Shown piece after piece: positions 44,357 to 55,326 of a stretch of 64,000 nt of DNA. The DNA comes from an uncultured Gammaproteobacteria bacterium. GTDB lineage: Bacteria; Pseudomonadota; Gammaproteobacteria; Nitrosococcales; Methylophagaceae. The notes below the pieces were generated by a model. That model had not been told where the DNA came from, did not search any database, and was given only the letters and a program-made list of their open reading frames with translations. The stretch covers positions 1 through 64,000 of the forward strand of contig CAJQOM010000008.1 in NCBI GenBank assembly GCA_905479985.1, written 5' to 3'. Position 1 is the first letter of the stretch, and the number at the start of each line of letters is the position of its first letter. A program made the translations under genes and the position numbers.

Positions 44357-46861
44357 ATGAAAGAATTAGCGAAACTAATGGGCAATCCGAGTATCGCTAT
44401 TTTAGTGATATTCTTAAGTTGCTTAGCCATTTTCGCGGGGTTTCTATGGCAGAATCAACATGTTTCTAAACAACATCAACTAGTAATAGAACAAAAGCAG
44501 CGTCATATTGCAGACATGATTCATGGTGCGATAGAAGACAAAATAGCCAGTTATAGTCTGCAGATGGCCTCGGCCGCAAAATCACCCCAGTTAGCCACGA
44601 TTATTGCGAGACAAGATCCCCGTCTAATTGCATCACAACAACGCGCACTGATGCGATTATTTCCAGAAGTAAACCAAGTTTGTTTGATTAAGGCCAGCGT
44701 TGATGAGCCGAATCCGAATGGGTGCATACCGATTACTTTTGCAACGTTGAACAGTCTGAGATTGGCCAAAAAAGACGACAGTGCCCCGATTGCAGTGATG
44801 CAAACAGCACAAGAAAATGCCTATCTTTTACTGACGCAAAGCATTAAGAACAGCCAAAATAAAGTGGTCGGTGTACTCGCGGTGACCTTGCCGAGCAGTA
44901 TCGTCCAAAACTTACTACAACCCACGTTTAGTACAGAGGGTTATGTTGAGTTACAACAAGGGACCAATACAGTCACAGCGCTGGCATCAAAAGGGGATAA
45001 GAAGTGGCGTCAAGGCCAGCCTTTATTCAATAAACCCTTGGCCAAAAGTCATTGGCGTATCGCATATTGGCCGCAGCAGACTGAGTCGTCTAATACATAT
45101 CTAGCTGTGCTGGGGATAGTCTTATCGCTTGTATTATTGATGTGGTTATTCAGAGAGCGATCTTATCGCTTTGTCTTACTGCATGATTTAGGCGTATTAA
45201 AGAACCAAATAATTGATCTGAATAACAGCCAGTTAAAAGCGACATATCCGACGGTCATCCCCGAAATGGACGCGATTACCGAGGAGATTAAAAGATTGGG
45301 CCAAACGCTACCCATTACGCGCAAAGGTAAAAAACTTAAGAGCAAGTCATCTGAGGAAGAGAGTGATGAGTTGCCCGTCGTTGAAATCGAGCCAAAAAGT
45401 AATTCGCTTGAATTTACGTCATCAGCAGCAAAAAACAATGAATCTGACGTTGAACCGATAGCGTTAGTAGCAGAAAAACCGGTAGACATTGTACCGACGA
45501 TTTTTAAAGCTTATGACATTCGCGGTATTGTTGGTGAAACAATTAATAAACAAGTCGTCAAAACGATTGGTCAAGCGATTGGTAGTGAAGCATTAGACAA
45601 GGAGCAGTCACGTTTGATCGTTGGCCGTGACGGCCGGCTGTCGAGTGATGAGTTAAGCCAAGCCCTAATAGAAGGGATTATGGCCAGTGGGTGCGAAGTC
45701 GTTGATATTGGTCTAGTGCCAACACCTTTGGTTTCTTTCGCTTGTGAACATCTGCATACCCACTCCGGCGTGATGGTTACAGCAAGCCATAACCCCGCAA
45801 ATTACAATGGTCTAAAAATCACCATAGCAGGTAAGCCAGTCTTTGGGGCCAGCTTACAACAACTTTATCAGCGCATTTTACAAGGTAACCTTCATACTGG
45901 CCAAGGCAGTGTTAGCACTGCTGATGTTATTGATGATTACATTGCCGAAGTCAGCGCTGACATACATCTAAGTAGACCATTAAAAGTGGTGGTTGACTGT
46001 GGCAATGGCGTTGGCGGGGTAGTTGCCCCGAAATTATTGGCCGCTTTGGGCTGTGAAGTAATCGAATTGTATTGTGATGTGAACGGCGAATTTCCAAATC
46101 ATCATCCTAATCCAAGTGAACCGGCAAACTTACAAGATTTGATTTTAGCCGTGCGCCGTTCAGGTGCTGAGTTAGGCATCGCTTTTGATGGCGATGGTGA
46201 TCGTCTAGGTACGGTTGATGCAGAAGGTAATATTATTTGGGCAGACCGTTTAATGATCATGTTTGCACAGGATATCTTGTCCCGATTACCAGGCTCACTG
46301 GTGATTTATGATGTGAAATGTAGCGGTTTATTAGAAGATGCGATCCTAGGTGCCGGTGGCGAAGCTTTGATGTGGCAATCAGGCTATGCGGTTATCAGAG
46401 ATAAAATGCAAGAAACCGGTGCACCATTAGCGGGAGAGTTGAGTGGTCATATTTTCTTCAAAGATCGCTGGTATGGCTTTGACGATGCAATGTACAGTGC
46501 CGCTCGCTTGATTGAATTATTAGGTCGTGACCCATTAGAGCGGAATTCGACAGAAATTTTTGCTGCGGTTCCAAACCGTGAAAACACACCGGAAATTATC
46601 GTCGATATGGACGAATTAGAATGCCAAAAATTTATTCAGAAATTTGTTGCTGAGGCGAGTTTTCAAGGAGCTAAAATTTCGACGATAGATGGACTGAGAG
46701 CTGATTTCCCTACTGGTTGGGGCTTGGTGCGTGCATCGAATACAGTGCCGGGTCTAACATTGCGTTTTGAAGCAGAAACGGAAGAAAATTTACAAGAAAT
46801 ACAGCAACAATTTAAACAGCAAATGTTGCAAGTTAAACCTACCATTACGCTGCTTTTCTAA
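44357..46861 (+). CDS. algC: Membrane-anchored phosphomannomutase/phosphoglucomutase
   Basis: 834 residues; the enzyme itself needs about 460. Residues about 14-32 and 248-264 are membrane helices bracketing a periplasmic domain of about 215 residues that looks like a sensor-type dCache fold. An acidic/basic linker (about 270-375) follows. From about residue 380 the mutase begins with FKAYDIRGIVG and has the phosphoserine loop VTASHNPANYNG, metal loop FDGDGDRLG, sugar loop GELSGHIFF and phosphate site RASNTVPGLTLRFE. It supplies mannose-1-P and glucose-1-P for LPS core and polysaccharide. The long membrane-attached form is also annotated in Pseudomonas. ATG follows the dut stop without a gap. 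Confidence 0.92.
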   Translation: MKELAKLMGNPSIAILVIFLSCLAIFAGFLWQNQHVSKQHQLVIEQKQRHIADMIHGAIEDKIASYSLQMASAAKSPQLATIIARQDPRLIASQQRALMRLFPEVNQVCLIKASVDEPNPNGCIPITFATLNSLRLAKKDDSAPIAVMQTAQENAYLLLTQSIKNSQNKVVGVLAVTLPSSIVQNLLQPTFSTEGYVELQQGTNTVTALASKGDKKWRQGQPLFNKPLAKSHWRIAYWPQQTESSNTYLAVLGIVLSLVLLMWLFRERSYRFVLLHDLGVLKNQIIDLNNSQLKATYPTVIPEMDAITEEIKRLGQTLPITRKGKKLKSKSSEEESDELPVVEIEPKSNSLEFTSSAAKNNESDVEPIALVAEKPVDIVPTIFKAYDIRGIVGETINKQVVKTIGQAIGSEALDKEQSRLIVGRDGRLSSDELSQALIEGIMASGCEVVDIGLVPTPLVSFACEHLHTHSGVMVTASHNPANYNGLKITIAGKPVFGASLQQLYQRILQGNLHTGQGSVSTADVIDDYIAEVSADIHLSRPLKVVVDCGNGVGGVVAPKLLAALGCEVIELYCDVNGEFPNHHPNPSEPANLQDLILAVRRSGAELGIAFDGDGDRLGTVDAEGNIIWADRLMIMFAQDILSRLPGSLVIYDVKCSGLLEDAILGAGGEALMWQSGYAVIRDKMQETGAPLAGELSGHIFFKDRWYGFDDAMYSAARLIELLGRDPLERNSTEIFAAVPNRENTPEIIVDMDELECQKFIQKFVAEASFQGAKISTIDGLRADFPTGWGLVRASNTVPGLTLRFEAETEENLQEIQQQFKQQMLQVKPTITLLF

Positions 46862-47779
<918 letters not shown>

Positions 47780-48397
47780 ATGAGTGAACTGGAAAAGCCA
47801 ACACGTGCAGAATTAAAGCTGTCTCGCCGCCAAGCGATTCTACAAGCGCTTGCCAGTGAGTTAGAAAATAACCCGGGCGAACGGGTCACCACTGCGCAAT
47901 TAGCCAAAAGCCTGAATGTGTCAGAAGCGGCACTTTATCGCCACTTTCCCAGTAAAGCGCGGATGTTCGAAGGCTTAATTGAATTTGCTGAGGAGACAAT
48001 TTTTGGCTTAATTAATCGCATTATTCAACAAGAAACGAGCGCAGTTACTCGATGTGAAAAAATAATGACGCTGTTACTTCAGTTCAGTGCGAAAAACCCA
48101 GGTATCAGTAGCATCCTTGTTGGGACTGCGCTGACAGGCGAAACAGAACGGTTAAGACATCGTGTTAACCAGTTTTTTGAACGTTTAGAGACCCAGTTTA
48201 GACAAATATTACGTGAAAGAGAGTTAACGATAACGGAAGCTGGCGGACGGCCAGTGAATGAAACGGCAAACTTATTGCTTACTATCGTTGAAGGACATCT
48301 ACAACAGTATGTTCGCAGTGGCTTTCGTCAATCACCGCTCGTTGTGTGGGAAAAGCAATGGCAGTTGTTGGCACCTTTATTAAAGGTTTACGTATGA
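47780..48397 (+). CDS. slmA: Nucleoid occlusion factor SlmA
   Basis: 205 residues (E. coli 198). TetR-type DNA-binding protein which, bound to SBS sites, blocks FtsZ-ring assembly over the nucleoid. HTH region: VTTAQLAKSLNVSEAALYRHFPSKARMFEGLIEF (split about residues 38-71). The rest is the dimerisation domain. Adjacent to argB; its stop overlaps the following receiver-like gene by ATGA. Confidence 0.93.
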   Translation: MSELEKPTRAELKLSRRQAILQALASELENNPGERVTTAQLAKSLNVSEAALYRHFPSKARMFEGLIEFAEETIFGLINRIIQQETSAVTRCEKIMTLLLQFSAKNPGISSILVGTALTGETERLRHRVNQFFERLETQFRQILRERELTITEAGGRPVNETANLLLTIVEGHLQQYVRSGFRQSPLVVWEKQWQLLAPLLKVYV

Positions 48398-48825
48398 TTA
48401 ATGTCGTAGTGATTAGTAATAATCCTGCTAACACGTTGGACGTCTTATCACAGCAAAATGATATGAGCGTGACAAAAATATTACCGACAACAATAGAAAA
48501 TATTGTTGAACAAATCGGTGGGCAGCATCCGGATATTGTTATTATTGCTGATAGCACAGAAGAAAATAGTAAAGATCTACTCTGCCGTTTTTTGGCTAAG
48601 CATTATCAGTATGCCCGTCATCTTATATTAACGGATAAAGCACTGACTTATGAGATCTTAGAAAACTCTGGGTTTCGGGCGCGCGGCTACATTACACCAG
48701 ACCAGCATTCTGCATTAGCAAAAGCGGTACGTGTCGTTTTTGATGGCGAAGCATGGTTACCCAGAAAATTAGTCACAGAAATGTTAAACTGCTACGCAGC
48801 GACTTTTTTAAAGCAGAACGCATAA
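48394..48825 (+). CDS. Degenerate NarL-type receiver lacking a DNA-binding domain
   Basis: 143 residues from the ATG at 48394 that overlaps the slmA stop. The fold pattern follows a response-regulator receiver: strand MINVVVISNNP, strand HPDIVIIADSTEE, and the linker GEAWLPRKLV that in NarL/LuxR regulators precedes the HTH. The acidic pair is replaced by Ser/Asn, the phospho-Asp position is shifted (Ala-Asp), and the conserved Lys is missing. No HTH follows; the gene ends. It is probably a pseudo-receiver working by protein contact. It lies between slmA and the flagellar cluster. Confidence 0.7.
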   Translation: MINVVVISNNPANTLDVLSQQNDMSVTKILPTTIENIVEQIGGQHPDIVIIADSTEENSKDLLCRFLAKHYQYARHLILTDKALTYEILENSGFRARGYITPDQHSALAKAVRVVFDGEAWLPRKLVTEMLNCYAATFLKQNA

Positions 48826-49006
48826 CAGTTTAAAACATCCCACCCTGAGGCTATCCCCTGGCATCAGTCTCAAGCGATAATATTTTGTTTCAAACAAAGT
48901 ATAACCTTTCATCACCTATCAGTAAAAACGACAAAATTTGCCGCTAAATTTTTGACACCCTTGCCGCTTTAATTATAAGTAATTGATAATTAACGGTTTA
49001 TATTTG

Positions 49007-49022
49007 TGGCATATTTGGTGCA
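49007..49022 (+). promoter_or_regulatory. Sigma54 promoter for the flgB operon
   Basis: TGGCATATTTGGTGCA matches the -24/-12 consensus TGGCAC-N5-TTGCW with both GG and GC at the right spacing. It is 36 bases before flgB. The flrA gene, a sigma54 activator, is in the same cluster, which supports this. Confidence 0.8.
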
Positions 49023-49058
49023 TAACTCTCTGCAACAAGATTAAAGTTGGAGCTAGAT

Positions 49059-49457
49059 ATGCCGATAAACTTCGATTCCGCTATTGGAATTCATGCTGAT
49101 GCATTACGTGTCCGTTCACAACGGGCAGAATTGCTGGCGTCGAATTTAAGCAATGCAGATACGCCGGGTTATAAGGCGCGAGATATTGATTTTAAATCAG
49201 CGTTAAAAATGGCGAGTAGCGGTGAGACAGGCATGATGAAAATGTCCCATCAAAACCATATGCAGCCGACAGCTACTTTGTCTAGCCAGCCACATGTTCA
49301 ATATCGCAGCACCCTTCAAGATTCATTAGATGGTAACTCTGTTGATGAGCAAATTGAACAAGCAGCCTTCATGCAAAACTCAATTCAGTATCAGGCCAGC
49401 CTTGATTTCTTAGGCGGTCGGTTCAACGGATTGCTGAAAGCAATTAAAGGGGAGTAA
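49059..49457 (+). CDS. flgB: Flagellar proximal rod protein FlgB
   Basis: 132 residues from the ATG at 49059 with GGAG six bases upstream (a TTG at 49047 would add four). N-terminal FlgB signature: LLASNLSNADTPGYKARDIDF (21-letter core, split here as LLASNLSNADTP/GYKARDIDF). C-terminal YQASLDFLGGRFNGL helix for rod assembly. First gene of the flagellar axial operon. Confidence 0.95.
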   Translation: MPINFDSAIGIHADALRVRSQRAELLASNLSNADTPGYKARDIDFKSALKMASSGETGMMKMSHQNHMQPTATLSSQPHVQYRSTLQDSLDGNSVDEQIEQAAFMQNSIQYQASLDFLGGRFNGLLKAIKGE

Positions 49458-49463
49458 CGGCCA

Positions 49464-49877
49464 ATGTCTCTATTTAATATATTCAATATTGCCAGCAGCG
49501 GCATGAGTGCGCAATCAGTTCGACTCAATGTGACTGCCAGTAATTTAGCCAATGTTGACAGTGTTGGTAGCAGCAAAGAAGAAATATACCGCGCCCGCCA
49601 ACCTGTTTTTGCAACAGTCATGAAAGAGGCACAAAACGGCATGTCGGTAGGCAGCGTTCAAGTCAAAGCAATAGTTGAGACACAAACAGATGGCCGAGAA
49701 GAATATAACCCTAGCCACCCAATGGCGAATGATAAGGGTTATATCTATCACTCGAATGTTGATCCTATGTCAGAAATGGCCAATATGATTTCGGCATCCC
49801 GTTCATATCAAAACAATGTCGAAGTAGCCAATACCTCGAAGCAGCTGTTGTTGCAAACATTGCAATTAGGCAAGTAG
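49464..49877 (+). CDS. flgC: Flagellar rod protein FlgC
   Basis: 137 residues. N-terminal SLFNIFNIASSGMSAQSVRL and NLANVDSVGSSKEEIYRARQPVF, C-terminal SASRSYQNNVEVANTSKQ, the typical coiled terminal helices of a rod protein. Located six bases after flgB, as usual. Confidence 0.96.
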   Translation: MSLFNIFNIASSGMSAQSVRLNVTASNLANVDSVGSSKEEIYRARQPVFATVMKEAQNGMSVGSVQVKAIVETQTDGREEYNPSHPMANDKGYIYHSNVDPMSEMANMISASRSYQNNVEVANTSKQLLLQTLQLGK

Positions 49878-49889
49878 CCTGGGAGGTTA

Positions 49890-50561
49890 ATGATGGAAAT
49901 TGATAATAGCTTCGCATTTTTAAATACTGGACAAGCTGCCGCGACCGAGGCAAAGAAAGATGATGGCGCATTATCAACGGCAGATTTCTTGTCGTTGATG
50001 ACGACACAGTTACAAAATCAGGATCCACTTAAACCATTGGAAAGTGGTGACTTTTTAGGCCAAATCGCCCAGTTTAGCACGGTCAGCGGTATCGGTGATT
50101 TAAATAGTTCGTTTGATGGGTTTGCGCAATCAATGCAATCGGACCAAGCCCTTCGCGGTTCTGCTTTGGTAGGCCGAAATGTATTAGTCCCTTCTTCAAT
50201 TGGCAACCTATCAACAGAAGACGGCTTCAAAGGCCAAATCAATGTGGCGAGACCCGTTGGCGACTTAAAAGTACAAATTTCTACCGAAGCAGGTGTGCCG
50301 ATCAGAACGATACCGTTGGGTACCGCATCGGGTTATACCAATTTCACCTGGGATGGCTTGGATGATAATGGCGAAGCTTTACCACCTGGCGTGTATCAAT
50401 ACAGAGCGACGGGCACGGTAGATGGCGATAACACCGCATTTGGCACCGCGACTGTCGCAAAAGTAGACAGTGTTTTAGTAGGAAATGGGCAGCAAGGTTT
50501 AACGATCAATTTAGCGGGCATTGGCTCAGTACCATTTAGCGAAGTACAAGAAATTATTTAA
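49890..50561 (+). CDS. flgD: Flagellar hook-capping scaffold FlgD
   Basis: 223 residues. FLSLMTTQLQNQDPLKP and FLGQIAQFSTVSGI are the N-terminal conserved core of hook-cap proteins, followed by the FlgD Ig-like domain (FTWDGLDDNGEALPPG). It caps the growing hook and is replaced by FlgK. A strong GGGAGG ribosome binding site precedes the ATG pair. Confidence 0.95.
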   Translation: MMEIDNSFAFLNTGQAAATEAKKDDGALSTADFLSLMTTQLQNQDPLKPLESGDFLGQIAQFSTVSGIGDLNSSFDGFAQSMQSDQALRGSALVGRNVLVPSSIGNLSTEDGFKGQINVARPVGDLKVQISTEAGVPIRTIPLGTASGYTNFTWDGLDDNGEALPPGVYQYRATGTVDGDNTAFGTATVAKVDSVLVGNGQQGLTINLAGIGSVPFSEVQEII

Positions 50562-50573
50562 GAGGAAAGTAAT

Positions 50574-51860
50574 ATGTCTTTCAATACAGCATTAAGTGGT
50601 TTGAATGCAGCATCAGCTGATTTAAACGTGAAATCAAATAATATTGCTAACGTGAATACAACGGGCTTTAAAGAATCTCGTGCCGAGTTTGCCGATATAT
50701 TTGCCGTATCAGCATTTGGTAGTAGTGACACCGCAATTGGTAACGGTACTGTCTTAAATAATGTCGCACAGCAATTCGAACAAGGTAACTTAGAGTTTAC
50801 CGACAACGCATTAGATTTAGGGATCAGTGGCCAAGGCTTCTTCGCATTAGCACCTAACCAAACCAGTAACGAAGTGGTTTACACACGTGCTGGGGCATTC
50901 AATGTGAACAGTGATGGCTTTGTGGTTAATAGTGCCGGTCAATTTCTAAGAACGTTCCCAGTGAACCCAGACGGCACAGTGTCTTCGACCAGTATTTCAA
51001 GTACCACAGCATTACAATTGCCGAGCACAGCGGGCACACCACAAGCGACAGCGAACGTTGCAATAGCGAACAACCTACCCTCAACATCGGCATCACTAAC
51101 AGGGGCGATTGACCCAGAAAATCCAACAACCTATACCAATTCGACGTCAGTAACGGTGTATGACTCCTTAGGTAATGAGCATATTGTCTCGCTGTTTTAT
51201 CAAAAAAAAGCAACAGTGAATGAATGGGCTGTTGAGGCGTATATTGGAGGGGCGGATATTGCCCCTGCAACAGATACCGATCCTGTTCAACTCGGTGGGC
51301 TAATAACCTTAGAGTTTGACCCAACATTAGGTGGAGCATTAGCAGCAGCAAGTGTCTTTGAATTACCTTTTACTTTGCCAGCTACGGGTGTTGGGAGCTT
51401 GGTCAGTGGTGCTGCTGCGCAATCAGCCACCATCAACTTCCAGGGTTCAACACAAAATTCAGGCGGGTTTAATGTCACAGCGTTAACACAAGATGGTTTC
51501 CCAACAGGGCGTTTAAGTGGCTTAGATATCAGTGATGATGGTTTGGTAAGAGCCACATTTACTAACGGCCAAGCAACGCCATTGGGCAAAATCACCCTAG
51601 CTAACTTTTCAAACCCACAAGGCCTGAAACAAATAGGGAATACATCTTGGACTGAAACTTTGGATTCAGGCCAGGTGTTAGCCGGTGAAGCAGGTACTGG
51701 GGTTTTCGGTTTAGTGCAATCCGGGGCTTTAGAAGCATCCAATGTGGATTTGACGGCAGAGTTGGTTGGTTTGATTACAGCACAACGAAATTTCCAAGCC
51801 AACTCAAAAGCCATTGAAACCAATAATGCCATTACCCAAACAATTATTAACTTACGTTAA
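50574..51860 (+). CDS. flgE: Flagellar hook protein FlgE
   Basis: 428 residues. N-terminal [32 protein letters not shown] (split), and the C-terminal NVDLTAELVGLITAQRNFQANSKAIETNNA, which form the coiled inner domains; the middle is the variable hook domain. The length is in the usual range of 400-450. Confidence 0.96.
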   Translation: MSFNTALSGLNAASADLNVKSNNIANVNTTGFKESRAEFADIFAVSAFGSSDTAIGNGTVLNNVAQQFEQGNLEFTDNALDLGISGQGFFALAPNQTSNEVVYTRAGAFNVNSDGFVVNSAGQFLRTFPVNPDGTVSSTSISSTTALQLPSTAGTPQATANVAIANNLPSTSASLTGAIDPENPTTYTNSTSVTVYDSLGNEHIVSLFYQKKATVNEWAVEAYIGGADIAPATDTDPVQLGGLITLEFDPTLGGALAAASVFELPFTLPATGVGSLVSGAAAQSATINFQGSTQNSGGFNVTALTQDGFPTGRLSGLDISDDGLVRATFTNGQATPLGKITLANFSNPQGLKQIGNTSWTETLDSGQVLAGEAGTGVFGLVQSGALEASNVDLTAELVGLITAQRNFQANSKAIETNNAITQTIINLR

Positions 51861-51912
51861 TGAAAACTGACTTTAGCAGGTTGCTGAAGGGACCTGCTTT
51901 AGGAGAATAGCG

Positions 51913-52656
51913 ATGGATAAAATGCTTTATATTTCGATGAGCACTGCGCAGCAAACAATGCGTGCGCAGGCCGCGAACAGTAATAATTTAGCGAATCTGA
52001 ATACCACGGGTTTTAGAGCTGATTTTGAACAGTTTAGAAGTATTCCTGTACTGGGCGAAGGTGTTCCTTCGCGGGTTTATTCAGCCAGTGAGCGGATCGC
52101 TACTAATTTTCAACAAGGTACGTTGCAATCAACGGGCCGTGAGTTAGATATCTCGGTACAAGGCGAAGGTTTTATTGCCGTTCAAGGTAAAGATGGCCGA
52201 GAAGGTTACACCCGTGCCGGCGATTTAAGGGTGACCTCATCAGGTCAATTAATAACAGGGACGGGCTTAGTGGTATTGGGAGAAGGTGGCCCAATTTCTA
52301 TTCCCGCTGCTGAAAAAGTTGAAATTGGTTCTGATGGCACGATCTCAATTCGACCATTAGGCTCAGCAGCTAGCGCATTAGCGCAGCTCGACAGAATTAA
52401 GTTAGTGAAACCAGAGATCGGTCAATTACAAAAAAGTGCTGATGGTCTGATAAGGCTGGTTGATGGAACAGATGCGCCATCAGATGCCAGTGTCAAAGTG
52501 GCGTCAGGCACATTAGAAAGCAGTAATGTGAATGCGGTCGGTGCTTTAGTCAATATGATCAGCTTACAGCGCCAATATGAAATGCAGATAAAAATGATGT
52601 CGACAGCGCAAGAAAATAGTACAGCATCAGCGCGTTTGCTCCAGTTGGGTAGCTAG
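51913..52656 (+). CDS. flgF: Flagellar basal-body rod protein FlgF
   Basis: 247 residues. Proximal rod component. LYISMSTAQQTMRAQAANSNN with NLANLNTTGFRADFEQF at the start, VALVNMISLQRQYEMQIKMM-like tail. Its ATG follows an AGGAG ribosome binding site, with 52 bases from flgE. Confidence 0.95.
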   Translation: MDKMLYISMSTAQQTMRAQAANSNNLANLNTTGFRADFEQFRSIPVLGEGVPSRVYSASERIATNFQQGTLQSTGRELDISVQGEGFIAVQGKDGREGYTRAGDLRVTSSGQLITGTGLVVLGEGGPISIPAAEKVEIGSDGTISIRPLGSAASALAQLDRIKLVKPEIGQLQKSADGLIRLVDGTDAPSDASVKVASGTLESSNVNAVGALVNMISLQRQYEMQIKMMSTAQENSTASARLLQLGS

Positions 52657-52698
52657 CATGCTCATATTAATAACAATAATTAATTTAGGAGGCTAGCC

Positions 52699-53484
52699 AT
52701 GCAACAAGCGTTATGGATTGCCAAAACAGGGCTCGATGCACAACAAACACGGATGACCGTTATCTCAAATAACTTGGCGAACGTCAATACCACGGGATTT
52801 AAGCAGGATCGTGCTGTTTTTGAAGATTTGTTATATCAAACAATTCGTCAACCGGGGGCGCAATCCTCAACCAGTACGCAATTGCCTTCTGGTCTGATGT
52901 TAGGGACAGGTGTTCGAACGGTTGCAACAGAAAAAATGCATACCCAAGGTAATGTGTTGACGACCGGTAATGCACTGGATGTCGCAATACAAGGCAGGGG
53001 ATTTTTTCAAGTGCTTAAACCGGAAGGGGACATCGGCTATACCCGGGATGGCACATTCCAAGTCGATTCCAATGGCCAAGTTGTGATGTCAAATGGCTAT
53101 CCTCTAGAGCCTGCCATCACGATTCCGGCACAATCGACCAGTATTACAGTTGGATCGGATGGCACTGTCAGTGTTTCACAAGCAGGTCAAGCTGCTCCTT
53201 CAATTGTAGGTAATATTCAATTGGCTGACTTCGTTAACCCAACAGGTTTACAACCATTGGGTGAGAACCTGTTTTCTGAAACAGCAGCCAGCGGTTCTGC
53301 GACAACTGCGGTGCCAGGTACAAGTGGCCTTGGCAGTGTGATTGGTGGTGCATTAGAAACATCCAACGTCAATGTGGTGACTGAGCTGATTAGCATGATC
53401 GAAACGCAGCGCGCTTACGAGATGAACTCAAAAGCCATTTCGACAGCAGATCAAATGCTGCAATATGCGAGTCAAAACCTATAG
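52699..53484 (+). CDS. flgG: Flagellar distal rod protein FlgG
   Basis: 261 residues, exact family length. [37 protein letters not shown], and the tail [21 protein letters not shown]. It makes the distal rod through the P and L rings. A GTGACC-G-GGTCAC inverted repeat straddles its stop codon. Confidence 0.97.
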   Translation: MQQALWIAKTGLDAQQTRMTVISNNLANVNTTGFKQDRAVFEDLLYQTIRQPGAQSSTSTQLPSGLMLGTGVRTVATEKMHTQGNVLTTGNALDVAIQGRGFFQVLKPEGDIGYTRDGTFQVDSNGQVVMSNGYPLEPAITIPAQSTSITVGSDGTVSVSQAGQAAPSIVGNIQLADFVNPTGLQPLGENLFSETAASGSATTAVPGTSGLGSVIGGALETSNVNVVTELISMIETQRAYEMNSKAISTADQMLQYASQNL

Positions 53485-53512
53485 TGACCGGGTCACAATA
53501 GGAGGAATTATC

Positions 53513-54220
53513 ATGAAAAATTTAACGCGTTTTCTTATTCTAATCTGCGTATTGTTGCAGACGGCATGTATGACCAATACGGTCAAACGTGACCCAGCGT
53601 ATGCCGCGGTCAGACCGGTTGCGATTCCGCTTCCTGAGCAAAATAATGGGGTGATATTTAATTCAAGCAATAATATTTTATTATTTGAAGATTATCGCGC
53701 CCGTCGCCCAGGCGATATATTAACAGTGCAATTGCAAGAGCAAACCAACGCTGAGAAAGAAACAGAAACAACGATTAGTAAAAATAACAGTAACAGTATT
53801 ACTAACCCGACGCTCTTTGGCACGACGCCTCAGTTTAGTTTACCGAGCCAATTACCCTTTGTTAATACCAGCGACAATACTTTGGCCTTTAATCTAAGCT
53901 CAGATTCCGACTTTAGTGGACAAGGCGATAGTGATCAAAGCAATAAATTAACAGGTGATGTCAGCGTGTCAGTCGTTGAAGTATTGCCTAATGGTAACTT
54001 GGTGATTCGCGGTGAAAAAGTCATTACGATTAACCAAGGCAACGAATACATCCGGATTGCTGGCGTGATTAACCCACGGGATATTGATGCCAATAATTCG
54101 GTGTCATCAAAACGGGTCGCCAATGCCCAGATTTCTTATGTCGGTGATGGCCCAACGCAAGACGCCAATGTCATGGGTTGGTTAGGCCGGTTCTTCATTA
54201 GCGCCATCATGCCGTTTTAG
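53513..54220 (+). CDS. flgH: Flagellar L-ring lipoprotein FlgH
   Basis: 235 residues from the ATG at 53513 with GGAGG eight bases upstream; the open frame reaches back to 53465 inside flgG but the extension lacks function. Lipobox LLQTAC puts the lipidated Cys at 19. The body shows ARRPGDILTVQLQE and LPNGNLVIRGEKVITINQGNEYI. Forms the ring in the outer membrane. Confidence 0.95.
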   Translation: MKNLTRFLILICVLLQTACMTNTVKRDPAYAAVRPVAIPLPEQNNGVIFNSSNNILLFEDYRARRPGDILTVQLQEQTNAEKETETTISKNNSNSITNPTLFGTTPQFSLPSQLPFVNTSDNTLAFNLSSDSDFSGQGDSDQSNKLTGDVSVSVVEVLPNGNLVIRGEKVITINQGNEYIRIAGVINPRDIDANNSVSSKRVANAQISYVGDGPTQDANVMGWLGRFFISAIMPF

Positions 54221-54229
54221 GAGCTACTG

Positions 54230-55324
54230 ATGACAAAAACTATTTTAATTATTTTATGCGCATTGTTAGTTTTGCCTTCAATGGCATTTGCGGAGCGGGT
54301 GAAAGATCTGGCCTCGATCGCTGGCGTTCGTGCCAATCAACTTGTCGGTTTTGGTTTAGTCGTTGGCTTAAATGGCACGGGCGATAAAACCAGTTTTACC
54401 GGTCAGAGTTTAAGAACCATGTTGCGAGAACTTGGGGTAACACTGCCACCAGGAGTGGATCCAGGCAGTAAAAATGTTGCTGCAGTTTCAATCCATACAG
54501 ATTTACCCCCTTTTATGAAGCCGGGACAAACCATTGATGTGAGTATCTCATCACTAGGCGATGCCAAAAGCTTACGTGGCGGTAGCTTACTCATGACTCC
54601 TTTAAAAGGGGCCGACGGCAAAATCTATGCGATAGCACAAGGCAATTTGGTGGTCGGTGGTTTCGGTGCCGAGGCCGGTGATGGTTCGCGCGTGACAGTC
54701 AATATTCCCAGTGCAGGTCGAATCCCAAATGGTGCGACGGTAGAGCGTACAGTCCGCAATGCCTTTAATGTCGGCGATCATATTATTCTTAATTTACATC
54801 AGCCAGACTTCACGACAGCCAGCCGTTTAGCTGATTCAATCAACCATACCTTAGGCAAAGGGTCTGCCAGATCAATTGACGCGTCATCCATTAAAGTGAA
54901 TGCCCCGCGTGATCCAAGTCAACGAGTGCCTTTCCTTTCACTAGTTGAAAATTTACAATTAACACCGGGTGAAGCGGCAGCAAGAATTGTTGTTAATTCA
55001 CGGACCGGGACTATTGTCATCGGCCAAAATGTCCGAGTAAGTCCAGCCGCCGTCACCCATGGTAATTTATCCGTCACGATTTCAGCCAATACCGAAGTCA
55101 GTCAGCCGAATGCATTTTCTGATGGCGAAACGGTGATTAGCCCTAATTTTGATGTTGAAATCACCGAAGAAGACAGCCGGATGTTCGTCTTTAATCCCGG
55201 TATCTCGTTAGATGAAATTGTCCGTGCTGTGAATCAAGTAGGCGCGGCGCCTGGTGATTTAGTGGCGATTCTTGAAGCCTTAAAACAAGCTGGTGCCCTC
55301 AGCGCTGATTTAGTGATTATCTAG
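54230..55324 (+). CDS. flgI: Flagellar P-ring protein FlgI
   Basis: 364 residues. A Sec signal peptide ending ...PSMAFA before [19 protein letters not shown]; typical core [13 protein letters not shown] and the C-terminal [20 protein letters not shown]. Exported to the periplasm and assembled round the rod. Ten bases after flgH. Confidence 0.97.
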   Translation: MTKTILIILCALLVLPSMAFAERVKDLASIAGVRANQLVGFGLVVGLNGTGDKTSFTGQSLRTMLRELGVTLPPGVDPGSKNVAAVSIHTDLPPFMKPGQTIDVSISSLGDAKSLRGGSLLMTPLKGADGKIYAIAQGNLVVGGFGAEAGDGSRVTVNIPSAGRIPNGATVERTVRNAFNVGDHIILNLHQPDFTTASRLADSINHTLGKGSARSIDASSIKVNAPRDPSQRVPFLSLVENLQLTPGEAAARIVVNSRTGTIVIGQNVRVSPAAVTHGNLSVTISANTEVSQPNAFSDGETVISPNFDVEITEEDSRMFVFNPGISLDEIVRAVNQVGAAPGDLVAILEALKQAGALSADLVII

Positions 55325-55326
55325 TC

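Noticed and set aside
51287-51832. 181-codon open frame antisense to flgE
   Set aside because: A shadow of the flgE codon pattern; flgE is certain.
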